Source of the DNA: Megaleporinus macrocephalus
Lineage: Eukaryota; Chordata; Actinopteri; Characiformes; Anostomidae
Reading direction: 5' to 3'
Assembly (NCBI GenBank): GCA_021613375.1
Contig: JAJQXZ010000028.1
Span: 404,501 to 468,500, forward strand
DNA length: 64,000 nucleotides
Shown: piece by piece, positions 27,423 to 41,400 of the stretch
Layout of the letters: the number at the start of each line of letters is the position of its first letter
Position numbering within the stretch: position 1 is the stretch's first letter
Program-made: the position numbers and the translations under genes
The notes under the pieces: model-generated
The model's input: the letters and a program-made list of their open reading frames with translations, nothing else
What the model was told of the DNA's origin: nothing
Database searches by the model: none

Positions 27423-30400
27423 TGTATAGTGCACTTTCTTTTTTTACCAATGGCAGCTCAAAGTTGTGGGTGTTTACAGTAGTAGAAGAATCTTTGAGTA
27501 TCAATTTAAAATCATAAGCCAATGACACAAACTAAACAACAATAAATAAATTAAATCAAATTTAAAGTTAATGCAAATTTAAGTTAAAGACACACTTTTG
27601 AAAGGAGTTCCTCAGTTTAGAAGCAGAATAACTGAAAAAGTGTCTCCACGTTTTTCGTATTTCATGAAAGGTGTTTGCAGAATACCAATCTCTGCTGATC
27701 TAAGATCACAGAGAGACGTTCTATGGTGTAAGCAGGTGCTTTAATGTTATTTAGAGCTTTAAAAACCAGCTTCAGAACTTTTAAATCTATCCTAGAAAAT
27801 GCAGGTACCCAGTGCAGTTCAGTGCTTTAGACTCGTGTAGGTACGGTACACGATTGGATTTGGACAGTAAATAAAATAGTTATATCTGTATTGTGGAGAC
27901 GTCATGACCCCTGGTTCCTACGACCATCACCAGATATCAGAGTCTGTGAGTTTCTCTACAATAAACCATTTCACATCAAACCACTCTGAATGAATTCTCA
28001 ACCACTGAATTATACAGAAATTTTGAAAAATGGGTGGAATTCCCCTTTTAAATGTCTAAACGCTAATCGTTAAACGTTCAGCATTCATCGAAATACAGAG
28101 TGTTGCCCCATTAGACCTTCACAACTCACCCTAAAAGACCTTTCCTCAACAAAAAAAACACATGACCAGCAACCAACTGAACACATATCACTTACCTGGA
28201 TCAGACTTGGAGAATGTGTCAACGTCCAAAAGGTTCCTATGGAAACAGAAAAAAAAACAAATGAAAATGCTACTTTGAAACGGGGGGCAAACAGATGTAC
28301 AAGACTCACAAAAAGACCCTCGTTCAAGCGTCACTGAGGCAACGTGGTATCCATGGCTATAGATGCCTGAAGAGCTGGTATAGGTAAAGAATAGAGCGGC
28401 ATCTTAAGAGTCTGGTTTTTACTTAAGACAGTGAGCAGAGGTCTGCAGAGATTACCCAGAAGAAATGCAAGTAAATGGGCAAAACAGATGCACTCAAAAT
28501 GGATAAACTGTAATTACGGACTCTCTGTATTCACCGTGATCTTTGAACAGCTTTCTCTAAAACGACCAGCATTAGCGATAATAGCCTTTTCACACTCTTA
28601 CTCAAGAAACTATAGCTTTTTTCTTAAAAGTCAAAACACCTCAAGAGAACATTACGTTATGAAGCCTCCACTTGAGCACAATTACGGTGATGGAGTCATA
28701 TGGGGTTAGTGTGAGCAAATAAGGACCACCGCAAGATGTCTGGGGCAATGCTATAGAAGAATAACTGTTGGTTCTATATGGGGCTGGGAAAGATTATGTG
28801 ATTTATAGGAATGGTGGAACACCTTTTTGGGGCTATTTATAAACCTGACTTCCAGAAATCTTAGGAAATTTTGTAAAAATGCTTCAAATACAAGAATCTG
28901 TGATTTTTTAATTCTCTTGAACTTCTATGTTACTCACAGAAGTCCAATGTCTGACCAACTTAATTCCGTCCATCCATCCACTATCTGCCGCTTAATCTTG
29001 CTAGTCGGGTCACGGGGGGAGCCAATCCCAGCATCATCGGGTAAAGGCGGGGTACACCATGGACAGTTTGCCAGTCCATCGCATGGCCAACACTCACTCA
29101 CACACTCACACTTACTGGCATGTGTTTGGACTACGGGCAACCTAACATGCATGTGTTTGGACTGTGGGAGGAAACCGGAGTACCCGAAGGAAACCCACTC
29201 AAGCACGGAGAGAACATACACACTCCACACAGAACCACCCGGACCGGGAATCCAACCCAGATCATCCTACTGTGAGGAGACAGTGCTGACCACTACACCA
29301 CCATACTGACCACTACACCACCATACTAACCACTACACCACCATACTAACCACTACACCACCGTACTGACCACTACACCACCGTACTGACCACTACACCA
29401 CCATACTAACCACTACACCACCATACTAACCACTACACCACCGTACTAACAACTACACCACCGTACTAACCTCTACACCACCATACTAACCACTACACCA
29501 CCATACTAACCACTACACCACCATACTAACCACTACACCACCGTACTAACCTCTACACCACCATACTAACCACTACATCACCATACTAACCACTAAACCA
29601 CTATACTAACCACTACACCACCATACTAACACGACACCACCGTACTAACCACTACACCACCATACTAACCACTACACCACCATACTAACCACTAAACCAC
29701 TATACTAACCACTACACCACCGTACTAACCACTACACCACCGTACTAACCACTACACCACCATACTAACCACTACACCACCGTACTGACCACTACACCAC
29801 CATACTAACCACTACACCACCATACTAACCACTAAACCACTATACTAACCACTACACCACCGTACTAACCACTACACCACCGTACTAACCACTACACCAC
29901 CATACTAACCACTACACCACCGTACTGACCACTACACCACCATACTAACCACTACACCACCATACTAACCACTACACCACCATACTAACCACTACACCAC
30001 CACACTAACCACTACACCACCATACTAACTAAAAACAAGCTGAAACGTGGACCATCTGAGATGAGCTCAGGCCCTCGGCAGCGTGTCTGTATAGAACTGA
30101 TGTCTAGCTTTCTGTTGCAAAACATTGAAACTTGAGTCCTCGCTCTGAGGAAGACCAGAGGACTCTAAAGGACTCCACCCACCCAAGCTCGTTCTCACAG
30201 CAGCCGAGCAGAAGGAGGTACAGAAGCATAAAGTCCAGCACCAGCCGGTTCTGAGACAGCTACTTCCCTCAGGCTGTCAGGCTGGTAAAAGAGACAGTAG
30301 TACTGGTGTATCAGTGCAGGGGCCGGTCACTACACCTCCTACCTGAATCATCATCATCATTATCTCCATGGACAATCCACACCACATCCAAACCTCATTA

Positions 30401-33400
30401 CAGCCTCACACTGCATATACAGTATATATATATATATATATATGATTTGAGTGTGTTGCATCAAGTTTAATTTAGAATGGATTTTTGTTTTTATGTATGT
30501 TTCTGATGCATGATCTGATGTAAAAGTGGTGCCTGATGTTCTTCTCTCCCTCTCTCTCTGTTCTGGTGTTCTACCAGGTCTTTCAGGGTGGTCTCATTTT
30601 TTCTGTAGCTTTTAACACTTTTTTATTTTTTAACTCTCGTTTTTGAAACACTTCTCCTTTGACTTTCTCCTCCTAGATGCAATGGAAGATCTTCTATCCA
30701 ATCTCCTCCGAAATATCTCCTGAAATTCAAACAGCTTGTACGTAACGGCTGTTTTTACTGGGCATTAAATAAACATAGAGTGGTCTCTGACTTTGACTGC
30801 AAAACCTATGAAGACCCCTTTTTATGCAGGAACCACTCAGGAACCAAAATGCTACTTTCAGAAGGTAAACAAAGAACAAGGAGGAAGCGAGAGAAAGGCA
30901 GGGAAGGGAAGAGAGTAGTGAGATGGAAATGTGTTCTATCCAGCTGTGTGCTGATATGAGGCTGCCTGAGACGTCAGGTGTGACTCTGCCTGTGACGTTT
31001 CACCCCGAGATGAACACATCTCAAATCCTTCCTATCGCAGTGGGAGACTCTACTAGCCAATTGTGCTGAGCTAAGAACATTGAAGTAGGAGTCTGAACAG
31101 GCAGTAGCAGTAATAGAGCTGCTTGTTTTATAGGAATAGACAGACATATGCAAATATACAGTTTACGCATTACTTCCAATAGCCTGCAGTGTATCAGCCG
31201 AGACATGTTTAACATCTAAAATTTGCTATGAGGCTAACAAGTAATAGAAACTAGACATGTTTATGTGGTTTCTGACACTCTATGATATACAGTTATCTAT
31301 AAAACCAGACACTAGTACTGACATATGATTCTGTGCAAAGGTTTTAGTCACTTGGGGACATTATTATATTTAAAAAGCTATTTTTCCAGTCAGGAAGCTT
31401 TTGTTTGCTCAGCAAAACACTTTTTTATTTAAATACTAAAACAGTATTAATAGAGTAAGTAGTGCTTTTAGATACGTCAGTGTGTTTATTTAACCCTTTC
31501 CAAGCTTCTCCTTGTAGAAACAACCCAGTATTATTATCAGTTCTCATCTAATACCTGCTTTGACTGCTCAGTACTTCATTAAGCTAAATCAAGATTGCTG
31601 CTGAAGGAACTGAATACATTCATACAATGTCTGGGGCGTCCAGGAGAAATCTGGAACTACACTTTGTTCTTCAAACTGGATCAAGATATGATCTACTTCT
31701 CTCACAATAAGATATTCATGTTACTTTGTATTGTATGTATGATTATTTACATCTGTTCTAATCAGATCTGGTGGTGTAAATACACTTATTGATCAGATAA
31801 AGGCTTTTAAACGATCAGCTTAGGTGCCTAAGGCTTTTGCACAGTAGGGTATTTCAGGCTGTTGATTTGTCCATTTTTATAGATCTAGCATGTCATACAT
31901 TCATACAAAAAAAACCCCAAAACAGTTCTTCAAGGGTTCTTTAATAAAGCCAACAGATCTATATGCTTAAATTGTTCTTGCATGGTTCAGATTGATTGGC
32001 AATGTTTTCTCTATAAGGTTTCACATGGGATCTTTTAAAAAAATTTCGATATAGCACCAGAAAAGGGTTCAAGCGTAATGGTTGTGTCTGAAAACCTAGT
32101 GAGCTCCTACATAGGCAGCATTTTACGTCATAGTATGCGCTCCTGACATGTAGTCTGTCCCAATTCTTACATACCTTAAACATGCTTCTATTGAGAAACC
32201 TTATTTAGACCTGATTTTAAGGAAGCATTGAACGCTTCCTCAGCCGCTAAGACAATCCCATGATGCAACACAGGCTAATCTAGGAGCAGTGAAGTGGTTT
32301 TAAAATGTGAGTTATTTTGATTCTCTCTGGAGTTTTAATGTGTTTCTGGTCATATAATCACACAAAACAGTATTTTATTATCAACTCTGTAACGAGTCCT
32401 TCACCATTTAGCAGTTTTATACTCGAGCCATTAGCGTTTATGCTAGCGGATGTTTAAGCCTCAGCTTTGTTTTATATGCTGGCCGGTAGCTTAGCAACCA
32501 GTTAAACCACTGGTCACGTGCTGCAGTGGGCGGGAACAAGCCGTGACGCAGTCTCTCTCTAACTAGAGCGTCTCAGTAATCTGGTTTATGAGGAGAGATG
32601 AGGAGAGAACGCTGCTCCTTACACAGCTGCTACCTAGACAGCCTACTTACACACTCACTAGGGTTTGAGACACACCCTATATCATACAAGAGAAGAACAA
32701 ATTGTTTGTGCTGTACAGAACCATTTTAATAAGGTTTAATAAAGTCTCATAGAGTATATATAGGATTTGCACAGACTTATTAACTTTACTGCTCAGCAAT
32801 GAGGCTTAAAGCTTTATGTTGATTGGTTGCTGTACATGTGATTATGACACTATGAGTGTGTCTCAAAGTGTCTAAGTAGGCTGTCTATGTAGGCAGCTTT
32901 TTAAACTTCAACAACCACATTTCTAAAGTGTGAACAACACCAAGAAGGCTTCATCTACTGTTACAAGATTGATATTGTAACAATGTAGGAACCTATGTAG
33001 GACCATTTGCGGCAAATTCCATCTGAAGCACCATTTTAAATCATGAAAAGTTCAGTCTTAGACGTTTTTTTGTATATATATATGAATGTATATGTGAATG
33101 TACGCGTAAGCATTAATAGCACCACAGTATACAGCTTCACAGCAGAAAGTGACATATGATGTTAGAAAGCTCAATAAGAAACGCTATGTTCATTAAGGTA
33201 ATATTTTATAAATATCCACAGTGATGCCTCCACTCTTACCTGCAAACTCTCTAACATTCCCCAGTACATTATGTAATGTATTTGTGAGCTAATTTACATA
33301 AACTTTAATTGCTTATTAGCCTCACAGCTTTAGTGCAAAACTAAAGAAGAAAACATGCCAAACATGTCTTAAAGGGGAACCCATGTCCCAAATTCCTGCA

Positions 33401-36400
33401 TAATTAAACAGCTGAGATGTTAACAAAGTCACCCAGAGTGGTTTGGTATGAGATGCTCCATTCCAGAGAACTCAGTACACAGTTGTGGTGAAGGAAACCA
33501 GACATCTGAAGAGTTTAATGCCTCTAAAAGCTCCCTTACTGAAAGTTATTACATAAGATGGTAGGTTATATGCTGCCTGTTGCCTGAGACATCATTGTAA
33601 GGCATTTTTCTGGTGTAGCTTCAGTCTAAAACCAATTTCAAAACGATTTATTTTATATCAATGGTGGTAGAGTCGCTCAAGCAAGGTGTTGTGAGGCAAA
33701 ATAGTATGTATTTTAACATTAAATGTATTAAATGTATTGGGTTTTTTAATTGGATCAACATTACATATAAGTTCTCGTGTAGGTTCACTGATGGTTTTGT
33801 ACAGTAAAGAAAACAGCTATATTTGTGATGATGTTGATATTGCTTCCCAATCACCACACCACTGTAAGGAACACAGCCTGTAAGTCTCCACCATTTCACA
33901 TCAAACCAAGCTGAATGAGTTATACAGCATTTAAAAAATGGCATGATTCCCACTTTAACCACCGTGAATGGAAATCCACTCTCAGTGTTTTCATTAGCGA
34001 CCAAATCAGAGTTCAGCTAGAGGTTTGGAACTTGCCTAGGCACCATGCTGCCCATTCTGATTCTCCTCCAAACTCTCCATATTGAGTGACAGCGAAGCAG
34101 GATGGCATCTGGTGTGCCCTGTGATGACAGCTACAAACAAGCTTGATGAATTGGCTTCCCTTGCGAAGTGCTTCAACAATTTGGCAGCACAAAGCGCTGA
34201 GGGGAGATGCAGCTTCACGTTCATCTCCTACATTTAACCAAGAGTTTATTCGAAAAAGCTTATTGACTCTGCGATGGTAATTTATCACCAGAGCACTAAA
34301 CCAGAATCAGAGAATTAGATTCCGGCTGTTGATTCGTGAGTTGAGTTGAGTTATTGCTGCCTTCAACCTCGCTCCAACAAATACAAGCTACTAAGTGGCT
34401 CCTGGCTTGGACGTATGGACATGTGGTTTTAGACAAAAAATCTTAACTGAACTCTCCATACTCCCCCTTGTCCCCCTTTGTAACCAGGTTGGAGGAGCTG
34501 TACATCAAAAACGCTATTCACCTTAACGAGTTCTACAAGCTGTCGTATCTTCGTTTTTGCCGTCAGAATGAAGAGGGAGACCAGTTCAGAGTTTAAGCTT
34601 TTTATTCTTGGGATTGCCGTACCGACGTTTCTCTGAGCTCTCACACCCTGGTCTGTTCTGGTCCGCCCTGGTCTCAAAGATGCCTGTGCTTCATGGTCTT
34701 TTGTGGCCCTGGCTTTCTACTTTTTTCGGCCCTTGTACACCTGGCCACGTCGTTATTCTTCTGGGTAGAGTGGTTTTCATATAGAAGTTTCCAAGATAAC
34801 GCTGCAGGGTATATGGCCCTATATGGCGGGGGGTCCCAAAAAGCCCTGACCTTCCCGTGAGCTCGGAGACCTTCTTAGCCATCTGTCTAATAAGCTTTAA
34901 TACATGCTATGAGTTATATAAAAAATCCCCAACAAAGCTTAATATAAGGTTAATATGCTGCTCTACTCAGCAGGACCACTCAACTCTACTCAACATTGGC
35001 TACTCAACACTAAGCAGGACTGAAATGCTACGATTTCAAAAAAGTTCTATCCATGTGATCCTCCATGTGTGCAGTGACACCAGGTTTCACTAGGTAGCAT
35101 GTTTTTGAAGCAACATGATTGGCTATTAAGAGCATGCCAGAGAGGTGGAGTCTTTCAGAAGAGGGGGGCGGAGTCACCACTGTGCAACAATTCAAGAAGA
35201 ACGTTTATCGGCGTTAAGAATTAAAAAACTTGGACCTTCTCAACATCTGCACTTCATGATATCATTAACAGAATCGCTGTAGCAAAAAAGGTCCAAAAAT
35301 CAATATGAAATCATGGAAGCCACAAAGAGAATTGGAACCATCCGGCTAGTTTTCAGTGCACAGTTTAAAATACAGCATCTGTGATGACACTGGGGGTCAT
35401 TAGTGCAAATGACATGGATGACTTGCACATCTCTGAAGCTTCATTAAAGCTGAACGGTATATACAGGTTTTGGAGCAACATATGCTGCCATCCAGACTAC
35501 GTCTTCTTCAGGGAACATCTTGTTTATTAGCACAGTATGGCTCCATAGTAAAAGAGTCCAATCTGTTTTCATTAAGGTAATGTTTTATAAAGATGATGCC
35601 TCCACTCTCACCTGCATGCTCTCTAACGTTTCTCAGAATCTTCAAAGTAAAAATGTATTTGTAAGCTAATTTCCATAAACGTTAATTGCTTGTTGGCCTC
35701 ACAGTGCAAAACTAAAGAAGAAAACATGCCAAACATGTCTTAAAGGGGAACCAGTGTCCCAAATTCCTGCATAATTAAACAGCTAAGATGTTAACAAAGT
35801 CATCCAGAGTTTGGTTTGGTATGAGATGCTTCATTCCGAAGAATTGTAAACAGTTGTGGGGAAGCAGACATCTAAAGAGTTTAATGCCTCTAAAGCTCTC
35901 TTACTGAAAGCTATTACATAAGATGGTAGGTTATGTGCTGCCTGATGCCTGAGACATTACTGTAAGACGTTTTTCTGGTATAGCTTCGGTCTATACCAAT
36001 GGTGGTAGAGTTGCTCAAGCAAGGTGTTGTGAGGCAAAATAGTATTAGTATTAGTAGTTTTTTGACATTAAATGTATTAAATGTATTTTTTTAGGATCAA
36101 CATTACATATAAAGCTTGTGCAGGTTCACTGATGTTTTTTTACACATTCTTAATGCAAGAGAGGGTTTGACATTAGGGGGGGACACATTTGCTAATATGA
36201 ATTAAAGCCCACCCTATCCCCTAAATATTCCCTATAAGCTGATTCCACTGTAGGTAAGGTAGTAAATCACTGTATGTATAGTGACGTAGAACAACATTTG
36301 TGGAATTACAGTAAATTATAAATAAATAAACAAAATATAACATTATCTGTACGTCTGATTATTATTAGATAAATCCAATTAAAGCTCACTTTATACACTA

Positions 36401-38375
36401 AACTAGGTACTACACATTACATGCTACTGCTGTTAGAAAATGTTTAAATTAGACATGCAATATCTGGATTATATACATATATAACCAAAAAAATTATTAT
36501 TTCTTGGGTGGTATATTGCTGAAATGAAATAATAAAGAAATGTATGTTAAGGTTTCCTGACTAGACGAGACTAACATTAATATTAGACAGTAAGGCTGTG
36601 TCCCAAACATACTGCACTACTGAATACACTTCTAACGATGGAGTCTCTTTATTTATTCTTTTATTTATTTATTTTATTTATTATATTTAATTTTTTACGC
36701 ATGTAGTGGAGAAGCAGTCTGCAGTTTGGGGCGTGGCCAGAGAGTAATGTAACTTTACGTTTCTGAGTGCTTTCTGACTAAAGTTAATATAAACGTTAGC
36801 TAACCCAAACCCTTCTAGTCTGTTACCATAACAACACATTTTACTAAAGCCGTTTTTATTGTAGTATATATTGTCATCGTTGCTGTTCATTGCTCCCATC
36901 ACTGACCTCATGTTTAAAGGCGCGAACTACCAACGAGATGAGAGCTCGAGTCAGTGAAGCTGCTGACTACAAGACCATCTCAACACTAGCCTTAACAACG
37001 TGATAGATCACCTAACAACCACAGCGTGAGTGCGTGAATTGTGAAATCTGTCAAAATGCACTTTAAAAATAAACGTTTTTTTAAACAGTTTCCGCTTTTC
37101 TGTAGTTTAATTTTTGGGTGGGACAAATCTACTTGTTTCTGATATCCCCCCAGTTCCTACACCAATGTATAAGCACAGTATGGCTCCTTAGTAAACAAAA
37201 AAAAATCCAATCTGACCTGCCTACAGTCCAGACCAGTGGGCACACACTGAAAACATTTGGGGCATCATGAAAAGAAAAATTTAACGATGGAGACTCTGAA
37301 CCACTGAGAACCTGAAATCTATCTGTAATATATAGTACCTCACGATTTCTGCAAATATCTTCTTATATCTTTTCACAGGACAACACCATAGAAATAAAAC
37401 TTGGATATAACTTAGAGTAGTCAGTGTTCAGCTTGTATAGCAGTATAGATTTACTGTCTTCTGAAAATAACTCAACACACAGCCATTAAAGTCCAAACAC
37501 AAATGTCCAAATTGTGCCCATAGGGTCAATATTTCATGTGACCACTATTATTATCTAGGACCGCCTTAACCCCTCTTGGGCACAGAATTCTCCAGAGCTG
37601 CACAGATCACTACTGCAATCCTCTTCCACTCCTCCATGAAGTTGGTGGATGTAAGACACCTTGCTCTTGCAGGATTGCATTGTTTTTATTCACGGTTTGC
37701 ACACCGTCCCACCTTTTTTTTAGGAAACGGGGACCTAAATAAATGTTTTAATATAAAAATGATGTCATTTTATTTAAGTGGTCCATTCACTGAGAAACCT
37801 TTCAGACAGTTAACGCTGACAATCTACCTTGTTTACATCTTGTGGGCACAAAAATCTACCGGCACTACCTGTTTTTGTCCTGCCAGTACAGGCTGAGTAG
37901 GGTTTCTGCCAACAGCCTGTCTAACCCAGCAACAGCGGCTCTGAAAGACTCAACATCTTCCTTTAAACCTACAAGAATCACCCACTGACTCTCTTTAGGA
38001 GGACCATGAGTGGTTCTTCTATGTTACCGCACCAGCCTGAACGTCCAGTGGAGAGCGCTAATCCAGCACTGGCCTTTAACTTTACAGCAGGTTAAGCAGC
38101 AGGATCAGAACTTTGTTGTTCAGAGCAGATCGGCCCCTTAGAAGAGAAAACGTCCAGTAAAAAGATGGGAAATTGATTTCACCCGGCGGAATGAAGCGCA
38201 ATCGCTCCGCTGCATGTGCCACTTCAGTCGTCGGCGTTCTCCTTTGTGCCGGAGTACCATTTGTCACTTTGAACATCCTGAGATGACTACCGTCCCAATC
38301 CAATAAACACCATTTTTTTTGCCTCGAAACTCAGCAGGCATGATTTCGGGCAGCTGCGCATGTGTCTTCTGTCAA

Positions 38376-38410
<35 letters not shown>

Positions 38411-41400
38411 ATACAGCCTTCCTGCGACGTCAGGGAACCAAGTGAAGTTAAAGCTTTATGCAAACACAAAGGCAGCATCAGCAGTCAACACATTCATTAT
38501 TCAAGAGGGGATAAAAGGCAGGGCTGGCGGTTGGCGCCAGCTGCGTCTGTCCAGCGAGGGGACAGGCACAGCGAGAGAGCGGAGGTCAGCCAGGCACTTG
38601 CCATTTAAAGCTGATCTCAGATTAGTCCTGCGTCTTTTTCCTCTCAGCTCGGCTAAAGGTTGGGATGTAGGTAAGAAAGGACGGCTGGAGCGCGAGCATG
38701 GAAAGTTGGTCCGAGTTCAGCACCAAAGGGTCAACCACCACTACAGCGGTCAGCCAGTGGGGTTTTATCCTTTGCCATGCTGAGAGAAACCTCGCCCAGG
38801 ACGCTGGACAGAGCCAAGTTAGGACTGGACAGCGCAGGACTAGAGCTACACCCTTTATTGTTGTTGAATGTTAAACTATACTATACACTAAATTATACTA
38901 TACACTGATAGTGTTACAGTTTATCTGTACACAGGTAGGTGAAGGTAGTGTTACAGTTTACCTGTACACAGGTAGGTGAAGGTAGTGTTACAGTTTACCT
39001 GTACACAGGTAGGTGAAGGTAGTGTTACAGTTTACCTGTACACAGGTAGGTGAAGGTAGTGTTACAGTTTACCTGTACACAGGTAGGTGAAGGTAGTGTT
39101 ACAGTTTACCTGTACACAGGTAGGTGAAGGTAGTGTTACAGTTTACATGTACACAGGTAGGTGAAGGTAGTGTTATAGTTTATCTGTACACAGGTAGGTG
39201 AAGGTAGTGTTACAGTTTACCTGTAAACAGGTAGGTGAAGGTAGTGTTACAGTTTACATGTACACAGGTAGGTGAAGGTAGTGTTACAGTTTACACGTAC
39301 ACAGGTAGGTGAAGGTAGTGTTACAGTTTACACGTACACAGGTAGGTGAAGGTAGTGTTACAGTTTACACGTACACAGGTAGGTGAAGGTAGTGTTACAG
39401 TTTAGTGTTACTGAAGGACTCTTATTGGTACAATGTAGGGGAGTCACCCAGATGAGGAACTGAACCCCAGTCTACAGTCTAATTAAGGTAACCTTACACA
39501 AAACCCTCAACAACTAAACAACTAAACTCATCATTATTTTCCGAGTACACATTTGAAGAAGATGGGTTCGAGGGTTCTTGAGTAATGGAGATGGATCTTT
39601 TGAAAATGGTACTATATGTTTCTTAAGGGTCCTTTCTATGATTAGCCGGTTCTTTGCAGCATAAAAGCATTTTATTGAGAAAGTGTTGCAAACGGTTCTA
39701 TATATCATCAAAAGCAGTCTTCTAATGTTACAATGTTGAGCTTGTAACAATAGAAGAACCCTTGAAGAACCACCTTTAGAGTGTGAACAGCACCAAGAAG
39801 GCTTTATCTACTGTTACAAGCTTGATATTGTAACAATGTAGGAACCTCTCGTGGTACTATGTAGGACCATTTGTGACAAATTCCATCAGAAGCACCATTT
39901 AAACATATACATATATAAACATAGAACTATCCCCATTTGGTAAAGCACCCGTAGAAAACACCTTTTTTAACACTTCCATTCTTTTCAGTGTACACATTTT
40001 CAGTTTTTCAACCTTTCCACACTTTCAAAGTTCAGTCTTAGAAGTTGGTTTGCATTCTCTGCGTATCATCATCATCCAAGAACCCCACACAAATTCTCAT
40101 TACTTCATTAAACCTCACTCCACATCTCACATCCTTTCAGACCCAGAGTGCTGAGTTGTCCCCTTACAGTGGAAGGATGGACAGAAACACCTGCGGATGC
40201 TGTCAGATCTGAAGCAAGAGTGGAGCTTGACAAGTTCTGTTTATCTGGTGGGGACAGTTTTGGAGGTCTAGCAGATCCTGCATGGTTATCTTTTTATAAT
40301 TCTCTTTACCTACAGCTTAGAAATCCACCTTCTGTTTGCTCATGCATGAGGAAGACCTTTTATCTGCTCTCCTCAGAAACATCTCCTTTAGCTGTTTTAG
40401 ATGCTCATGAGAAGGAAATGTTGCCGTCAGCTGAGGTGAGTTCGGGTAGTTGTTTGTCTGAATGTTAGTGTCTCTTTGAAGGGGAACATAACACCAGTGA
40501 CTGCTCTGGGAACAGCTGCTGTTGGGAGGACGCAGCTGTAACTGGTTGGTTTAAAGGTTGTAAGGATGGAGGAGTTGGGTTTAACAGTCCCTCCTTTGTG
40601 ACGGTAACAGTCTCTACTCTTCTGGGAAGGCTTTACACTAGATGTTGGGATATTGCTGTGAGGATTTGAATGCATTCAGCTGTAATAGCTTAAGTGAGGT
40701 CAGGTCCTGAAGTAGGATGATCAGTTCTGGACACTCCAACTTAAACCCAATGGTACTGGATGGAGCTCAATCACCACAGAGAGCACAGTTTCACTGCTCC
40801 ACAGCCCTTTATACCACCTCTGTGGGCTTTATACCACCTATAGCAGATGTTTGGCATTGGGCATGGTGACTTTAGACTCATATGCAGCATCTCCAGAACA
40901 CTTCATTCTATTGGCCAGTGCTTTTCTACAGAGATTGTACAAGCTGTGTGTGCACAATGGTCAGCAATGGCTGCACCTTTAGGTCTTTCTGGATATACAG
41001 ACCACATGCTTGTATATAATGTATATTTATATGTATATCTGTATATCATCTGTATATTTACAGCCTAATGCACTATTTCTGATCTAGCCAAGAAGCTCTC
41101 TGTAACACGTTCTATAAAAACTGAAACATACTACTATATAAATGCATGAATAAGGCATTACATGGCATACATTTCATGTTATAATACCATATGCTGGTAT
41201 ACTGTTGTTATAGTTACATAGATATAACTTCATACAGACTGATATGCATTATAATATCTGGTCTAAACCAATAATTAAATATATACATATACAAATAAAT
41301 GCTTTCTTAATGAGTATCAGCTTTATTTCAGCTAAGCTGGTACCAACAGTTGTGATGGGTGTAGGGCTTTTACAGGAAATAGAACAGACCCTGTTAATAC

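Noticed and set aside
28827..29309. 160-codon plus-strand frame
   Set aside because: Most of it translates the CCAT-headed dispersed repeat.
34429..34882. Possible retropseudogene (two minus-strand frames, first starting M-A-K-K-V-S-E-L)
   Set aside because: I tried several small mitochondrial and ribosomal proteins and none fitted; no poly(A) tract or splice signals.
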